DNA from: Cristatella mucedo
Taxonomy: Eukaryota; Bryozoa; Phylactolaemata; Cristatellidae
Direction: 5' to 3'
DNA: 64,000 nucleotides
Assembly (NCBI GenBank): GCA_009760855.2
Contig: WPIO01000001.1
Location: forward strand, 17,746,501-17,810,500
A program made the position numbers and the translations under genes. A model generated the notes under the pieces. It did not search any database, was not told the DNA's origin, and saw only the letters and a program-made list of their open reading frames with translations. Shown here one piece after another: positions 12,406 to 24,609 of this stretch; position 1 is the stretch's first letter, and every line of letters begins with the position of its first letter.

Positions 12406-13484
12406 CATTTAGTGAAGCGACTCGGTGACCTGATGGGCCGCTGGAACCGATGTGAACAAAAGCCACCTCTCATTTGCTCTGTCGCCAGCCTTACCTTAAT
12501 GACCTACTAATATGGTGTGTCGCCTATTTCGTCATTGCACGCTATCGTAAGGCGCTACCTGCACGTTCGAGATCGAACGGTTTTATGTCTGGACTTGCGA
12601 TCAGGACCTGCTCAACTCTAGAGGTCCTTAATGATGGCCCATCTACTAGACCGTACAAAGAACCCCAATAATTCTTCATTTTTTTCTATGTCCATGAACT
12701 TAAGTAATTGTCACTGCTAAATATGGGCTGACTCTGCTCAGACCGATAAGTTCAATGGCTGCCAACGTCTCTCGCCACATGGAAACGTACACGCTATAAG
12801 TGGATTTCCCTGAGTGAGACCAAAGTGGGTCTGACCAAAACCTAGCCATCAGTGCTTATGCACTCACTAAATGAGCTGAGTGCGGAAAAGTGCATGAAGT
12901 GGTCTGCGCAGCGGCTGTTTGCTAATGGCAAAATTGCTACCGACGCTTGGGAAGGCCAGCTGTCGCGTGCTGCTAGCGGTTGTGTCTGGAGAGAGCATGT
13001 GAGAAAGAGTACGCAACCCTCCTCGCGTCGAAGCTTCCTGAGAAGAGGACATTTCGTCGGAAATGTGGAATTGCTAGATGCTGCTTGACCGTTTAACCCT
13101 TCGCATTCTGCGAAAACTGAAGAGTTATGCTCCATCGAGCAAATTCATTTGCAAACGCAAAGATGGCCTAGTGGCTATATTTGCATCACCCTATGCGAGC
13201 CGAAGGAGGCGAGCTTTAGAAACTGGCTGCTTTGGTTTTATTCGTGACCACTTAGTTAGCTAGGTTCCGTTCAATGTAGTCTGAACACCGAGCCGAGTCT
13301 AACCGCTAGCGTGGATGTCTGGATCTAACCGTCTTTAATGCTCTCAGGCTGCTATTTACATAAGCCGCCACAGCCTGCAGACGATTTTGATCGACGGCCA
13401 TCCAGGCTACTATCGTCAATGCAAACAGCGTTCAGTCTCTCGCTAGTCAGCACCAAAAGCCTTCTCCCAATAATATGCACTAGC
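12406..13484. other. No gene recognised
   Basis: Overlapping short ORFs on both strands at 12842-13263 show no domain or splice logic. Confidence 0.4.
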
Positions 13485-13660
13485 AAGCTGTGATAGCACA
13501 CTAGGTAAGGCGGTTGCTTTTCACGACCTCGGCCCCGAGGTCGTGGGTTCAAATCCTGCAGTGGGAAGTCCTTCATCGCTACTGCAAGTGGTGGTGATAG
13601 CCGTAAAGGCTCTTCTGTTGCCACACAAAAGAGGCTGTTAAATCAGCTGGCATTTTTGTT
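13485..13660 (+). mobile_element. SINE family B, well preserved
   Basis: Head CACTAGGTAAGGCGGTTGC (A box region), B box GGTCGTGGGTTCAAATCC, middle GGTGGTGATAGCCGTAAAGG and end AAAGAGGCTGTTAAATCAGC. Very close to the copy at 30265. Confidence 0.85.
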
Positions 13661-14747
13661 ATCATTGCAGTAAAGCGTATCCGCGCCGAAGATCTGCACC
13701 GCGGGTCCGCCAGCCAAGAGTAGATCAAGCTTTGGGTAACGGGAAAAATATTATAATAATACCTATTCTATGTTATATATTTTACATATATATTATAATA
13801 ATAAGCTTTAAAAGATGGATACACGAATAAGAATTTATTAATGGCAATGCGTAATGTCAGTCGGTCGGCAGAGAGGCTTTGAGGAGCTAAGGGGCTGACT
13901 GATTTGAGTTTGATTAGAGGCACAACTAAACGAGACGAGTCAGAGGAGCCTTGCGTGGAGGCCAGAGGACTGAGTATTTCAGATAGGGAAGCCTAGAATT
14001 CTAGAGAATGCAGGCACATGCGAATAACTGAGAGGACCCTGATGTTGACTCGCTGCTTGAAACGGTGGTCCGAAGATTCGGAGAAATTCGACAGTCTATT
14101 GGGAGTTTCATTTTTGTATGAAATGACTTGGCTGCGCCACTCTTATATGAGCAATCCCAAAAAATCTTAAAGAATTTTGCTGACAACTTGTATTGCAAAT
14201 CAAAAAAGCCATTAAAGTTGTACAGCGGCAGAGCAATATGGCTCCCTCCAAGGTTCATTAATTAATCTAATAAATTCAGCCACGCATTTCCTTTCATAAG
14301 AGAACTGCGATTGGTCCCAGTTTATTCATATATAAAGAGCTAAGCCCTCTCCGATACCCACAAGGACTGCCATGGATTAGATCAGTCATACCTATCCTGA
14401 AGTACTTAGACTTGTCAAATTTCGACCTCCTCATGCATCTATGATCTTCTCACAGCAATAAAATATAAAATCACCCTTTATTTGTGTATTTAAAAATCGT
14501 TGGTGACAGAAGATTTTACTCTGTAGATCCCAGACTGTAGGGTCCACCTCCACAACTCTTATGTAATTGATGTATTCTCTCTTCCTATCGACTCCGATGC
14601 ATCATTTGCAGCTGCCCCGCACTACCATTTCTGCGCTGCTCATTGCCTCGACTGCCCTCCTAGCTCAGCTACGTTTCTCAACTTTCTATTCGTTAAGTAA
14701 GATTAAGTCTACTAAATACCGTATGCGAATCTGAAGTAGATTTGGCT

Positions 14748-14749
<2 letters not shown>
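13661..14749. other. No gene recognised
   Basis: AT-rich intergenic sequence. Short minus-strand ORFs without features. Confidence 0.4.
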
Positions 14750-14817
<68 letters not shown>

Positions 14818-14818
14818 C
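14750..14818. repeat. (AG)n microsatellite
   Basis: About 34 AG units with one interruption near its right end. Confidence 0.95.
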
Positions 14819-16149
14819 TACGGAAAACTCTCCTAACGTGAAACCCGCTTAGTCTGTGACTTTATGGTGTTTCAGTCGGAGAAAAATACACACATGCGCA
14901 TATTCCAAATTTTCCTGTATACGACATTTAGAAGGTACGAAAATAAATTTATTCCCAGTTGGTAAAAATGTCCGGTTTGTGGATGTTGCATGACAAAAAG
15001 TGAAAATTAAACATGCAGCATGGCGAAGAAAAGGTTGTAAATGACGCGAATAGATACCCTCAGTTGAGGCTATAGAGGCCTGTAATTTGGCGGCGGCCTT
15101 TTGGAGGTGACCTTTTGGTGGTGACCTTTTGGTGGCGACCTTTGGTGGCGACCTTTGGTGGTGACCTTTTGCGCGAGAACGACGACTACGAGCAAACGCT
15201 AAATATCTAGCGTCTGCCGGCGGCATTGCGTAGAGAGACAGGCCGCTTTGAAAGCTCGAGTGGAGCTGGCGCTTAATAAGAGTCACGTGGTAGTCACGTA
15301 CTTCGCGACGTGTGTTCAGAAAATCTACCGTGCCAAACTGGCATTTTACAAAGAAATTTTCATTGCAACGCTGTCCGCGCACGGATTGGACGGATTGGAA
15401 TGGTTAAGCATGAGTTGTCGGAAAGGCAGCCGATTAGCGACAATCCGCAATAATCGGACGCTTACAAAATGTCAGATCGATCCATTTTCCCGAGAGGGCC
15501 GCTGGTAGCACGCTTTGACAATGGTGGCTAATATCGAGTCTGATTTCGCTCCTGATAAGCCTGGCCTCAATTTAGTCGGAGTTTTTCAAAACCTCTACCC
15601 GCTCAGAGCAAATTCCGCTGTGTTTTTGTTGAATCGCAAGCGCGCAGTCGGCTAGAATTCGTTATCCTGCTTGCAGACTTGTCGCGACAGTGGTGGCGGC
15701 GTCCTGAGTGTGTTTGTTTTTGGTCCATTCCCGCAATAGTTTCAATATTTTTAATAAATTAAAGGCACTGTCCAAAGATTGCTGGAATAGCATAATGGTC
15801 AGTCTTTCCTCCATGCAGAATATCCCAAAATGCGACCTCGGAGATTTTATTATTCCAATGTGCGCCTTCGTTCCTGGTTCTTTAATGACTTCTCTCATAA
15901 TTGAATTTTAAACAGTGGCTCCACTGACTAGGCGGAGAAGTTCTTGTATGTTCTCATGTGCCACTCTGCGCGGGTAACGGATTCGGATTCAGTTGTGCGG
16001 CTGTTCGTTAGCTCGCGTCTCAATGAATACTTGAACTAGTCACAGATCCTCCGGAAGTGCAATAACAGTAAGACGCAATAACATGCAGTAACACGAGGTG
16101 CAAAACACTGCTGAAATGCTGGTCTACTGAGGAAATAAAAAAAATACAT
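14819..16149. other. No gene recognised; short tandem array at 15098-15170
   Basis: A minus-strand 177-residue ORF (14849-15382) passes through a short tandem array of about six GACCTTTTGGTGG-type units, which produces its repetitive residues. No domain is visible and coding is unlikely. Confidence 0.4.
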
Positions 16150-16310
16150 CCTTTATTTGCATAGCACCCTGAGAGAACTTGAATCTTTATCCAGGCACTT
16201 CACGTATGCCACTGGGCTTGAGCCCTCGACTTCGATCGTCGAAAGTGAGCCACTTTGCCCTTTGCCCTTTGCCCTTTGCCCCTGGGCCGAACCAGGGTGA
16301 GAACATGGCG
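16150..16310 (-). mobile_element. SINE family A
   Basis: Minus orientation. Tail complement GAGAGAACTTGAATC is at the left and the head complement (GGGCCGAACCAGGG) at the right. A TTTGCCC heptamer is repeated four times inside the head. Confidence 0.75.
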
Positions 16311-16317
16311 AGTGCCT

Positions 16318-16690
16318 CATTACGCCACTTCTCACCGACCTGATCTGGCCCCGATCAAGAAGCGCGTCGACTTCACGGTATCATCCCCTACTTTCCCGCC
16401 CCTCTCGCACTCCAGCTCCTTCTTGCTCCAAACTACTTCCCAGTCAGCTTTGCATCCTTATCTCCGCTCTTCGAACTCGAGTCGGTAAAGGCCGTGCGCC
16501 TTGAACCAACGTCGAATCTTTTGGAGACCCACCCTTACTTCGTACGCTCCCAAAGCCTGGAAAGAACCCTGATACTGTGCCCATTCGACTGACGCGTAGC
16601 CAGACGCACAATCCGTCGACGCATCTAAAAGTACCACTAGCGGTACCCGTTCGACACTCAACGTGTGTACACTTGTAACTATTTAAACTT
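16318..16690 (+). mobile_element. Probable highly degenerate L2-type LINE fragment
   Basis: The order of landmarks (CCACTTCTCACCGACCTG, then TCTTTTGGAGACC and CTCCCAAAGCCTGG) follows the end of the LINE ORF, but the frame is destroyed. Confidence 0.45.
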
Positions 16691-17480
16691 GTTAGCAAGC
16701 AATTACTTTCGCTTAATCTGCAATATAATAGCGAAAGAGGGCGTGCCTGCTTACTGGATTCATTCCTCTGCTTCGATAAATTATTGGGATTATTCCTGGT
16801 CGAGATGAGTTATAGAGCGTGAAAGTGTTTATACGGCAACAGGCGTTTCATTGCTAGAACAGCATGAATTCATTGCTAGAACAGCGAGAACAGCCTGCTA
16901 CAATTATCTCTATGCGTGAGCTGCGGCCTTATTTGGTGTCTTCGTTGAAAATTTACGACTCGCGCTCGCACTAATATGGAAGAATGGGTGAGGTTTACTG
17001 CTGACTAGATCTTTTTTCAAATAAGAAGGGTCAGGGTGTCATTGCCAGCGAACTATATCGATACGTTACACAACTATCGGAGTAAAATTCTCTCTTTCCC
17101 TATTCGCGTAAAAAAAGTAGTTGTCGCTTGCAACCCACAATTGGCCGATGTTCAACCTCCACTCGATTAACACCAGGAGCCAATCTCAGTCTAGCTATCA
17201 AATCCGCCGGTCTTCTCTGTCTGTTCTCTCATTTCTCTACCGCCTGCATTCCCGCTCTTGCTTGCCTTACTTATCGCGTCTAACTGCACTCTACCGTCTA
17301 GCTCTTTCTTTCCTCCTCCTCTTCCCCTTTCCAGAAGAAGCTCCTCTTTCTCCGCCTCCTCTTTTCATCGCCGTCATCCTCAGCTCCGTCTCTCACTCGT
17401 TCAACCCATTAGCCCTTTAAGTTTCTACAAACTGTCTGCAAAATGTTTCGCATTCTCTTCATCATTTAGTTCTAAGCTCG
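16691..17480. other. No gene recognised
   Basis: Intergenic. A pyrimidine-rich, TC-biased stretch lies at about 17220-17410. Confidence 0.4.
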
Positions 17481-17929
17481 GTGTCCACCCTTAGCGCCGC
17501 CTTTTACTTTCCTCGCCGTAGCCAGGAATTCAGACCGCTGTCTTATCGAGTCAACAGTTTCGGCTTTCCCTGGCAGCCACTTGAACGCGCCCAGTCGGCG
17601 ATATCGCGAATGCTAAGTCGCAGCCTGAATCATGCGAACGCGACATCGACGAATGAGCCCCGGGTGCCAGCAGCACCAGCAGCAGCAGCATCAGAGCTAT
17701 TGATAAGGCGCCGAGCCATTTCGACGTCGCAGGCGCCGCCGTCGCGCTCGTCGTTAAACTCGATCCGAGCGGCGTTTCGCGTCCGTCGTCCGCGACGCGG
17801 CTCCCTAGTGTCGGCTCCCAAGGGAAGTGCCTCGGAGCGATTTTTCCGGCGTCCGGCGTCGGTCGCCCCGGTGGGCCAACGGCGCCCGTCGCGGCAATTT
17901 TAATGAAAGCAGCCGGCCAAGCGGCTCCC

Positions 17930-17936
17930 TATAAAA
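17930..17936 (+). promoter_or_regulatory. TATA box of the putative peptide gene
   Basis: TATAAAA preceded by GGCTCCC and followed by GC-rich sequence. It lies 96 bp upstream of the ATG at 18032, which predicts transcription starting near 17960 and a leader of about 70 bases. Confidence 0.6.
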
Positions 17937-18031
17937 ACTCGCTGCGGACGGCGGGACGGCCATTAGACGACGAGCCGCGGCCGAGTCGCGCCAGCCGCCG
18001 CAGTGCGATCGCCGTCCGTGAGACAACGACA

Positions 18032-18517
18032 ATGACGCCGGCCACTGCGACGGCCCGCTGGACTCTCATCGTAGGCCTGCTGCAGGCGGCACTGCTGCAG
18101 GCGGCGCTGCTGCAGGGCGCCGCGAGCCGCGAGGCGGCTGCGGCCGACGACGACGACGCAGGAGAAGCGGCCGTCGCGCTGATAAAGAGGGCCGTCACAG
18201 AGGACCCGTGCCGCTGCTGCTACGCCAGGCTCGTGCCCAGCGCCTGCTGCTCAGTGTGCAACAGGCGGCTGCCTATCTACCCGCACATCCAGCTGGCGGT
18301 CGGCGGCGCCCGCAGCGGCGGCGGCGGCGGCGGCGGCGCGTCGGACTTGACGCCCGCAAACCTGCCCTGGTTCCCGCTGCGGCACGTCGCGCTTGGCCGC
18401 GGCGCCGCACGATCGAACCGCTACAACAACGCCGCCGAGAAGCGAGCTGTCGCCTTCCAACCGCCGCCGCTACTCGTCGACGACGACGTTGCCGCCGACT
18501 ACAATGGCGACGCCTAG
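18032..18517 (+). CDS. Putative secreted cysteine-rich peptide precursor, family not recognised
   Basis: A single open frame of 161 residues in a GC-rich island. Residues 8-30 (ARWTLIVGLLQ then repeated AALLQ units) form a signal peptide likely cut near Gly29-Ser32. An acidic alanine-rich spacer leads to Lys52-Arg53. Residues 54-77 then hold six cysteines (60, 62, 63, 72, 73, 76; pattern C-x-CC-x8-CC-x2-C) and are closed by Arg78-Arg79. A Gly-rich stretch and a second dibasic site (Lys137-Arg138) follow. This is the architecture of a neuropeptide or hormone prepropeptide releasing a 24-residue, three-disulfide peptide. The open frame extends up to an ATG at 17903, but a TATA box at 17930 lies between, so the start at 18032 is preferred. 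The spacing does not match trissin, CCAP, CCHamide or allatostatin C as I know them. Function is inferred only; a chance ORF in GC-rich DNA is the alternative. Confidence 0.55.
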   Translation: MTPATATARWTLIVGLLQAALLQAALLQGAASREAAAADDDDAGEAAVALIKRAVTEDPCRCCYARLVPSACCSVCNRRLPIYPHIQLAVGGARSGGGGGGGASDLTPANLPWFPLRHVALGRGAARSNRYNNAAEKRAVAFQPPPLLVDDDVAADYNGDA

Positions 18518-21117
18518 AGAAGCGAGCTCTCGGGCGGCGGAGAGCGATCGATGCAGCGGCGATGCTGGCTCGCTGCGGCGGCGAACCCTCGCAGGCCGAT
18601 GCAGCGGCACTCGCGATCGGGCGGCCGATTACGCGACGACTCAAAATGGGAAAGGGTTGAACGTTCGCCGGTGCAAGGGCTGTGCATTGCCAGCAACGAT
18701 GCCGTTCGCGGTCGCACTTATATTCCTTGAGAAGCGCTCGCTGTACTGCGGTGCTAATACTGTCGTGGTTTCGTTTGGCCAAATTTGTTTATTTTTTAGT
18801 GTGTTTATGCCGGTGTGCTTTTGTTTGTCTCTGGAAAAACTGGGCAGAAATATAAGAAACATTTCGTGACCACTGGCAAAGTGTCAAGTCGGTTCGCAGA
18901 CTATGTTGATTCGACGTGATTGCATGGCATAACAACAAGTGCTGGCGTTCATCTCGCAAAGCACATCCTTTGCGAATTTTGAAGTTACGCAGTAAGGACT
19001 CGCTTGATAAACGCACGAGCTTGAGCTCGACGATAAGGCAACGCAGCGCGCCTCTAAAACGTGAGAGCTACCCAATAGGGCTCCGATAAAAACCGATTAC
19101 ATCAGCAACAGACCAAGATGGCCGAGACTAGCACTGTTTCGAGTTACAGGTTTCGGGTTTTCATCTATATTTTGTCCGGATGCAGAAGCACGTATTGCCG
19201 GCTTGTGTACTTAGGTCGCTCATAGCGGTGCTGGTCCGTGACGGCGCGCAACCGGTGAATACCGGCGAAGCGCTGCACCTGGCAGCGACTAGCGAATTGT
19301 ATATGCGGCACCAACGCACACCGCTATGCCGACATGACAGCAGTGGAAAGCAGCAGCTATGAGGAGCACCTATTCCTTGAAAGGAAAACACCTCCATAAA
19401 GAACAGCGCACCAGCGACGAAAAGCTGCTGTCGTTGTCCAGCATACGTCACGCCGCACAATAACGTCACACGGTGCCCAGAGCGTCGCTGAACTACCGAT
19501 CGGCACAGACTGCCTCTGCGGACGCAACTCCCGCCGACGATTAACGCCTATGCGTAGCTGAGCTAACTGCCTCGTACATGAATTCGGCTTTCATACAGAC
19601 CACTAACGATGATTACATGAGCGGCACTTAATCATTATATTTCAAGAAACGCGAGTAATATTCATTACCACAATGAGGACGGTCTAGCTCGCCACCGTTT
19701 ATTTTCTCCCTAAATTAAGGCCATCCTCGTCCGGAAAATTAAGACAAAACGCAACCAGATATGATGTGATCAACTTACGGCTTCACCACACCTTTACACT
19801 ATACTGTTAATTACTAACGAATATTTTCTAAAGCCTTCTTCGCATCTGTCGTAGATAACCCGTCTTCACGACCGACAGCCGTCACCGCAACTAGGTGGGC
19901 TTCAGTGCGTCTCCAGAAGCCCGGTGGTTTTTTTATACGTTCAAGTCGGCCGCAAGCAGGGGAGAGTACTTTAGCTCCATCTCCATCTATTCAGACACCT
20001 GAAACGATCTCAGACTGACTATAGCTTGATTAGTATGTAGGAATACACAAACAAAGAGGGCATTCTTCCTGCACCGTTGGACGAGCTATCGGAGCTGCGA
20101 CAGTTCGGATTCATGTCTGGCGCCGTCTCATTAATCTACTCGCGTCTCTCTTAAATTTAGTTTGCTGCGGGGCATGTATGAGAGACAACGCGCACCGCGT
20201 CCAGCGTCACTCAGTTCGAGACGCCGCTGGCAGACTTTCCGATACGCAGTGTACAGTAAAGCCACTGCGATTCGGAACGCGAATCCTATCTATTCACTGT
20301 TCGGACTCGCCGATGGACAGGCAGCTCGGTGGGCGTGGCTGCTCGCAGACGGAGCGAAATGGCTGGACGATTACTCAAGCATCCTGCACGCGCGTGCCGC
20401 GCCTCGCGCCTCGCGTGTCTTCGTCCTTGCACTGCAGAGTGTAGCCGGAAGCAGACGCCGCCGCTTCGTCCATGTCTCCTCTGCAGCGACTTCAAAACTC
20501 GCTGGCCACCGTAAGGTAGAACGGCCAAAGCGTAGTTCACGCTTGAGATCGGCCATATGAATCGATATCGGTGGCATCGGCTAATTTAGCCAGATTCCTA
20601 CACTGCTGGAAAATGTCTGGAGCGGTATGGCTCTATGAGGCTCAGCGGTGCACAGAACGTAACAGAGAGGAAGGTTATTTTCTAAATCATGCCTACCTGA
20701 GGAACTTTTTTTTTCAATAAAGACCAAGACGGTTGACTCATGCAGCGACTGCACAAAGCCTCCTCTTTTGTAGCTGAGCGGCTGATTTAGGCCGCCGAGG
20801 CTTTTTTGACGATTCAGCACTTTCTTCGTGGGGTTCGGTGTTAGCGCCAGTGACCAGTTGATTCCTCAGAGTAGGAATAGCTCGTTCCAGCTGCTGTTCC
20901 TCCAAGCTACCAGCCGCTGATTTGATGAACAAAAATCCCTTATAAACCAATGGAAGATAATTACACCCTATGCTTCTTTGACCAGACTCTATACAAAACA
21001 ATACGAAGGAACGGCCACCGGAACTACTGCGGGTTGGATGGCTATGATAGATCGTTCAAGAGTTCCTTCGCTAGAATTTTGTTAGTGTGTACGAAGTTGG
21101 AGTGAAAAACATTTTTT
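18518..21117. other. Downstream of the peptide gene; no further gene recognised
   Basis: GC-rich to about 18650, then ordinary sequence. ORFs at 19161-19469 (minus) and 20162-20560 (plus) show no signal peptide, domain or splice structure. No canonical AATAAA was seen within 1 kb of 18517. Confidence 0.4.
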
Positions 21118-21180
21118 ATTGCTAGCGGGTTCATTCTCAGATGGCGCTATACAAACATATTATAATTATTATTATTATGA
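21118..21180 (+). mobile_element. L2/SINE-type tail remnant
   Basis: GGCGCTATACAAACATATTA followed by (ATT)n, in plus orientation, abutting a minus-orientation LINE fragment. Confidence 0.5.
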
Positions 21181-23008
21181 TAGGCTGGAGCCAGAGAATG
21201 GAGGGACCTAAAGGTGAGCGACAAATCTTGACATCGATACGCTGCTTGATTGGAAGTCCAAGCAATGCAGGTCAGCTAAAAGTGTTGGGATGTGGACATT
21301 GCTAAGCTAGCGGCAGACAAGCCTGGCTGCAGAATGCTGCACCAACTGTAAGCGCCATTTTGCACAGGCCGGAAGACCTACAAGATAAGGAGCCTGCTAT
21401 TTGTCTATTCTCCGGCTGTCAAGTCTGGGCTGGCTCATTTCAATTTTCAGCTAAAGACTTCAAATAAACTAAATTTCAAGTAAGAATTGCGCGTTTATTC
21501 ATTCACTTGCTAAAAAACGAGAATGATTTCCATTCAGCCATTCCAAAGCAATTAGCTGCTACTTTTCTCGGAAGAGGAAATTTTGCTTTCGTTAGCGTTT
21601 GATGAAATGCGATCTTGAAGGGCTGTTCGCAAGGCGACACTCGAGCACCTGGTAGGCTCATTTTAAATGGTTTAGAAGCGTAGCTGCGAGCACGGACCAC
21701 TCGGCTGTCTAGATGAAAAGAAGGTCATTCTAGTAGCTGCCTGAGCGCGTCCTCAGCTATCATAGCAGCAAATGGTCCTATATGGCCTATTGAGGTGGCT
21801 GGTGAGCAAATTGAAGAAATTTCGTCGAGAGAAATTAGCGAAGTCTGAAGTTTGGTAAGGGCTACTAAATTTTAACCTTGAGGGACGTGGTGCACAGTCA
21901 AGAGACTGTTTTCGCAACCTACTTAGAGAAGCTCTTGAATCCCTCTAAAACTGTTTCCCCTCTTACAGTTATTATAGCTATTCCGTTAAGATACTATGTG
22001 AACTCTTTAAAAGAAATTGAAAAGCCTTCAGCTCGACGCCGATTGCGCGCCACTTGGGAGGATCTTTCAACGCACATTAAGAAATAAATGACATCTCTAA
22101 ATGGAAAGCCTGATAAAAATATGACCCATCCTTCTTTTAAAATATTATGACCCCACTGGAAACCGACACTGCGGCCTGCATGAGCTGCTCTACCATTAAC
22201 AAAAAAAGAGTAAACTGGTTGCCCATTTTGGAGACACACTTTAAATCATCGAAGCCTCAAGCTTTGAAGCCACTAGGTGCATAATCAATATTCAATCATT
22301 TTACACACTAAATTCGTAAGCCATGTAGCCCCACGCCTAGAATCACTGTGGCCACCCGGGCCCCCGGGCTGCTGTGCTGTTATGGAGGGCCTAAAGGCTC
22401 GATAGAAGCTGCCGCTCGGTGAGCCTTGCTGCCGTTCCGCGGTAAAGTGACGAGGAATGCTTGCATCCTGGTGTCGCTTGCTACGGTTAGCACTAGTACG
22501 TCGTCGCAGGGGAGAAAACTACGAATCTAATCAGGAAATGAACTTATTTTTTTAGCCATTCCTTAACTTGATTGTCATCGCAATGGACCAACGTATAGCT
22601 CAAACTCTCAATAGGCGTAGCACGTAATGCCCTTTCACCATTTCTTTGTTGGTCCCTTCTGGAGACAGGTCGTGAAGCATTTCGCTAAAGATGCACCAGA
22701 CTCCGGCCTCGTTAGACTCTCCCCCGTAGAAAAATCTCCAGCTCCCTCTCGCAAAATGGTACACTCTATGAAAACATGGCTGCATCCCATCTCTGCAAAG
22801 TCTGAATATCCGCTCCGAAAGTGCGTGCCCCACCCCGGAAGCCTCTAAGATGCCATTTATTAAAAGACTACCAACCGCATTTGTAAAGTTTGAAGCTGTG
22901 AAACAAAGGCTAGCGCTTACCACTCCACGGAAACTGCTCAGTTTTGGCAGCGACAGCGACTTTCTGAATCATGCAGATCAGTATCAAGTCTCTCCGCTGG
23001 TACTCGTG
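21181..23008. repeat. Copy 2 of the ~2 kb block (with L2 fragment at its left end)
   Basis: 21181-21400 is a minus-strand L2 fragment (TAGGCTGGAGCCAGAGAATG and onward). The rest is collinear with 1-2052. It has one minisatellite unit near 21770 where copy 1 has nine. A minus-strand ORF at 22600-22923 is not preserved in copy 1. Confidence 0.75.
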
Positions 23009-23325
23009 GATTAGGTAGCAGCATTTGACACAGGTGACCACCAGATCCGTCTGGATCGCCTCCCAATACGTCTGCGTGCCACTGGCACATTGCTCAATAT
23101 TTTAGGTCCTACCTCAGTGAGAGTGGAGATTAAACAGCCGTCGGTCATCTGAAGAGCCCTTGAAGTATGGGGTACCTCAGGTTTCGGTCGTAGAGCCGCT
23201 TCCTTTCACGATCTACACTCTCCCTGTGGTCGATATCATCGCCAAATACAATCTCGGCTTTCATTTCGAGGCCGATGGTGGATCCAGCTCTATCTATCTC
23301 TCGACTCTGTTATGCCTTGCACCTC

Positions 23326-23462
23326 ATCTGCCGAGCTGGTTTGGCCCAGTGATGAAGGTGCTCGTCCCGACCAAGGTCTGGCCGAGGTCTTCGGTTCGAG
23401 CCCTGCGGCATATGTGAAGCGAATGAATAGAGATTAAGTTCTCTTAGGGCACCATATAAATC

Positions 23463-23537
<75 letters not shown>

Positions 23538-23541
23538 GACT
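23326..23541 (+). mobile_element. SINE family A insertion with target duplication
   Basis: Head GCTGGTTTGGCCCAGTGATG, B box GGTCTTCGGTTCGAGCCC, tail GAGATTAAGTTCTCTTAGGG, then an (AT)n run to 23538. CACCTC flanks it on both sides (23320-23325 and 23542-23547), and joining across it restores the LINE order. Confidence 0.75.
23464..23538. repeat. (AT)n microsatellite at a SINE 3' end
   Basis: About 37 AT units with one interruption. It probably expanded from the A/T-rich SINE tail. Confidence 0.95.
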
Positions 23542-24609
23542 CACCTCCGTCACATCCTGCATCGACGACATTCGAATTTGAAGGGCTACTGACTTCCTCA
23601 AGCCTAATGACGATACGACAAACGTAATACTCTTGTGAAAACTTAGTTTCTCCGGAAAGCGTAGAGACCTAAACCTCCAGATTTGTTCAGCTAGCTTCAC
23701 TACAGTGACGTATGGCCTTAGGCGCACCTTCAGAAATGCTGTCATTTGGTGAGCTCATTTCTCCAACTGTAATTTCGACCTACTTTTAGTTGAGAAATGT
23801 CGTCAAAATCGAGCCTAATTCGACAAGAGTGGGACATTCAAATTCATTCGCAAATTTAGGACATCGCCTCTCGATTATTGTAACTCCTTATATTCAGGAC
23901 TCTCTACTTGTGTCCTTAATCGTCTGCAGTTGGTGCAAACCCGACGGATTGCCTGGTCTGTCATCAACGACATTGCCGCCACATCACCCCATTTCAATCT
24001 GAGCTTCAATGGCTCCTTCCATATCAAGCATCGAATCTATTTCTAGATCCACAGCCTGGCTAGCAGGTTGCTTCACTCGCTTGCACTAAGCTACCGGTCT
24101 TCCTTGCTCGTCCACTGTGAGCTCTCACACTACCGGCTCTTCAGCATCGTGTCATCTTGTCGTTGTCCGTTGCACTAAATTGAAATCTTTTGGTGATCGA
24201 GCCTTCAGCTGGCATGCACCAAAAGTCTGGGCCAAATCAGCTCGGGCAATCAGGTGAACGAGTAATGCTAACCCTGGCAAAGAGAAGTGACCGTGACGTC
24301 TCTTCGGCAGCAGTTTTCTAGATGCCCTAGCCCAGCCACTCCGCTTACGAGGCCTCATCCGTGCTCCACGTACAGCCCAGCCCAGTCTTGCGTACCTCCA
24401 CTCTGCCCATCGTCCAATACCGTGCGTCGAACTCGAGTTCGTTGGCGGCCTGAAAGCATGTCCAAAAGTGGCCGTAGCACACGTTTAGCCATCTACTAGA
24501 TGCTTTTTATGCACTAAGATCATAAGTTAAATCCGCATCACTTGGTACGTTAGCGTGAAATACCACACCCGAAAAGGATGCGCGAGAGAATGTCCCGTGC
24601 CCAACTTCC

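Larger units (their letters stand above)
23009..24490 (+). mobile_element. Degenerate L2-type LINE split by a SINE
   Basis: Plus-strand remnants: LKYGVPQVS and IYTLPVVDIIAKYNLGFHF (23160-23270), then after the insertion the CIDDIR and FLKPND region (23560-23620) and a frame-broken C-terminus to about 24490. The RT block is interrupted at 23326-23541. Confidence 0.75.

Noticed and set aside
14849..15382. 177-residue minus-strand ORF
   Set aside because: Passes through a short tandem array and shows no domain, signal or splice structure.
17903..18031. N-terminal extension of the peptide precursor from an upstream ATG
   Set aside because: The TATA box at 17930 lies inside it and the signal peptide would be buried 43 residues from the start.
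20162..20560. 132-residue plus-strand ORF
   Set aside because: Arginine-rich with overlapping ORFs in all frames; no recognisable domain.
22600..22923. 107-residue minus-strand ORF in the duplicated block
   Set aside because: The matching part of copy 1 has frameshifts and stops, so there is no sign of coding constraint.
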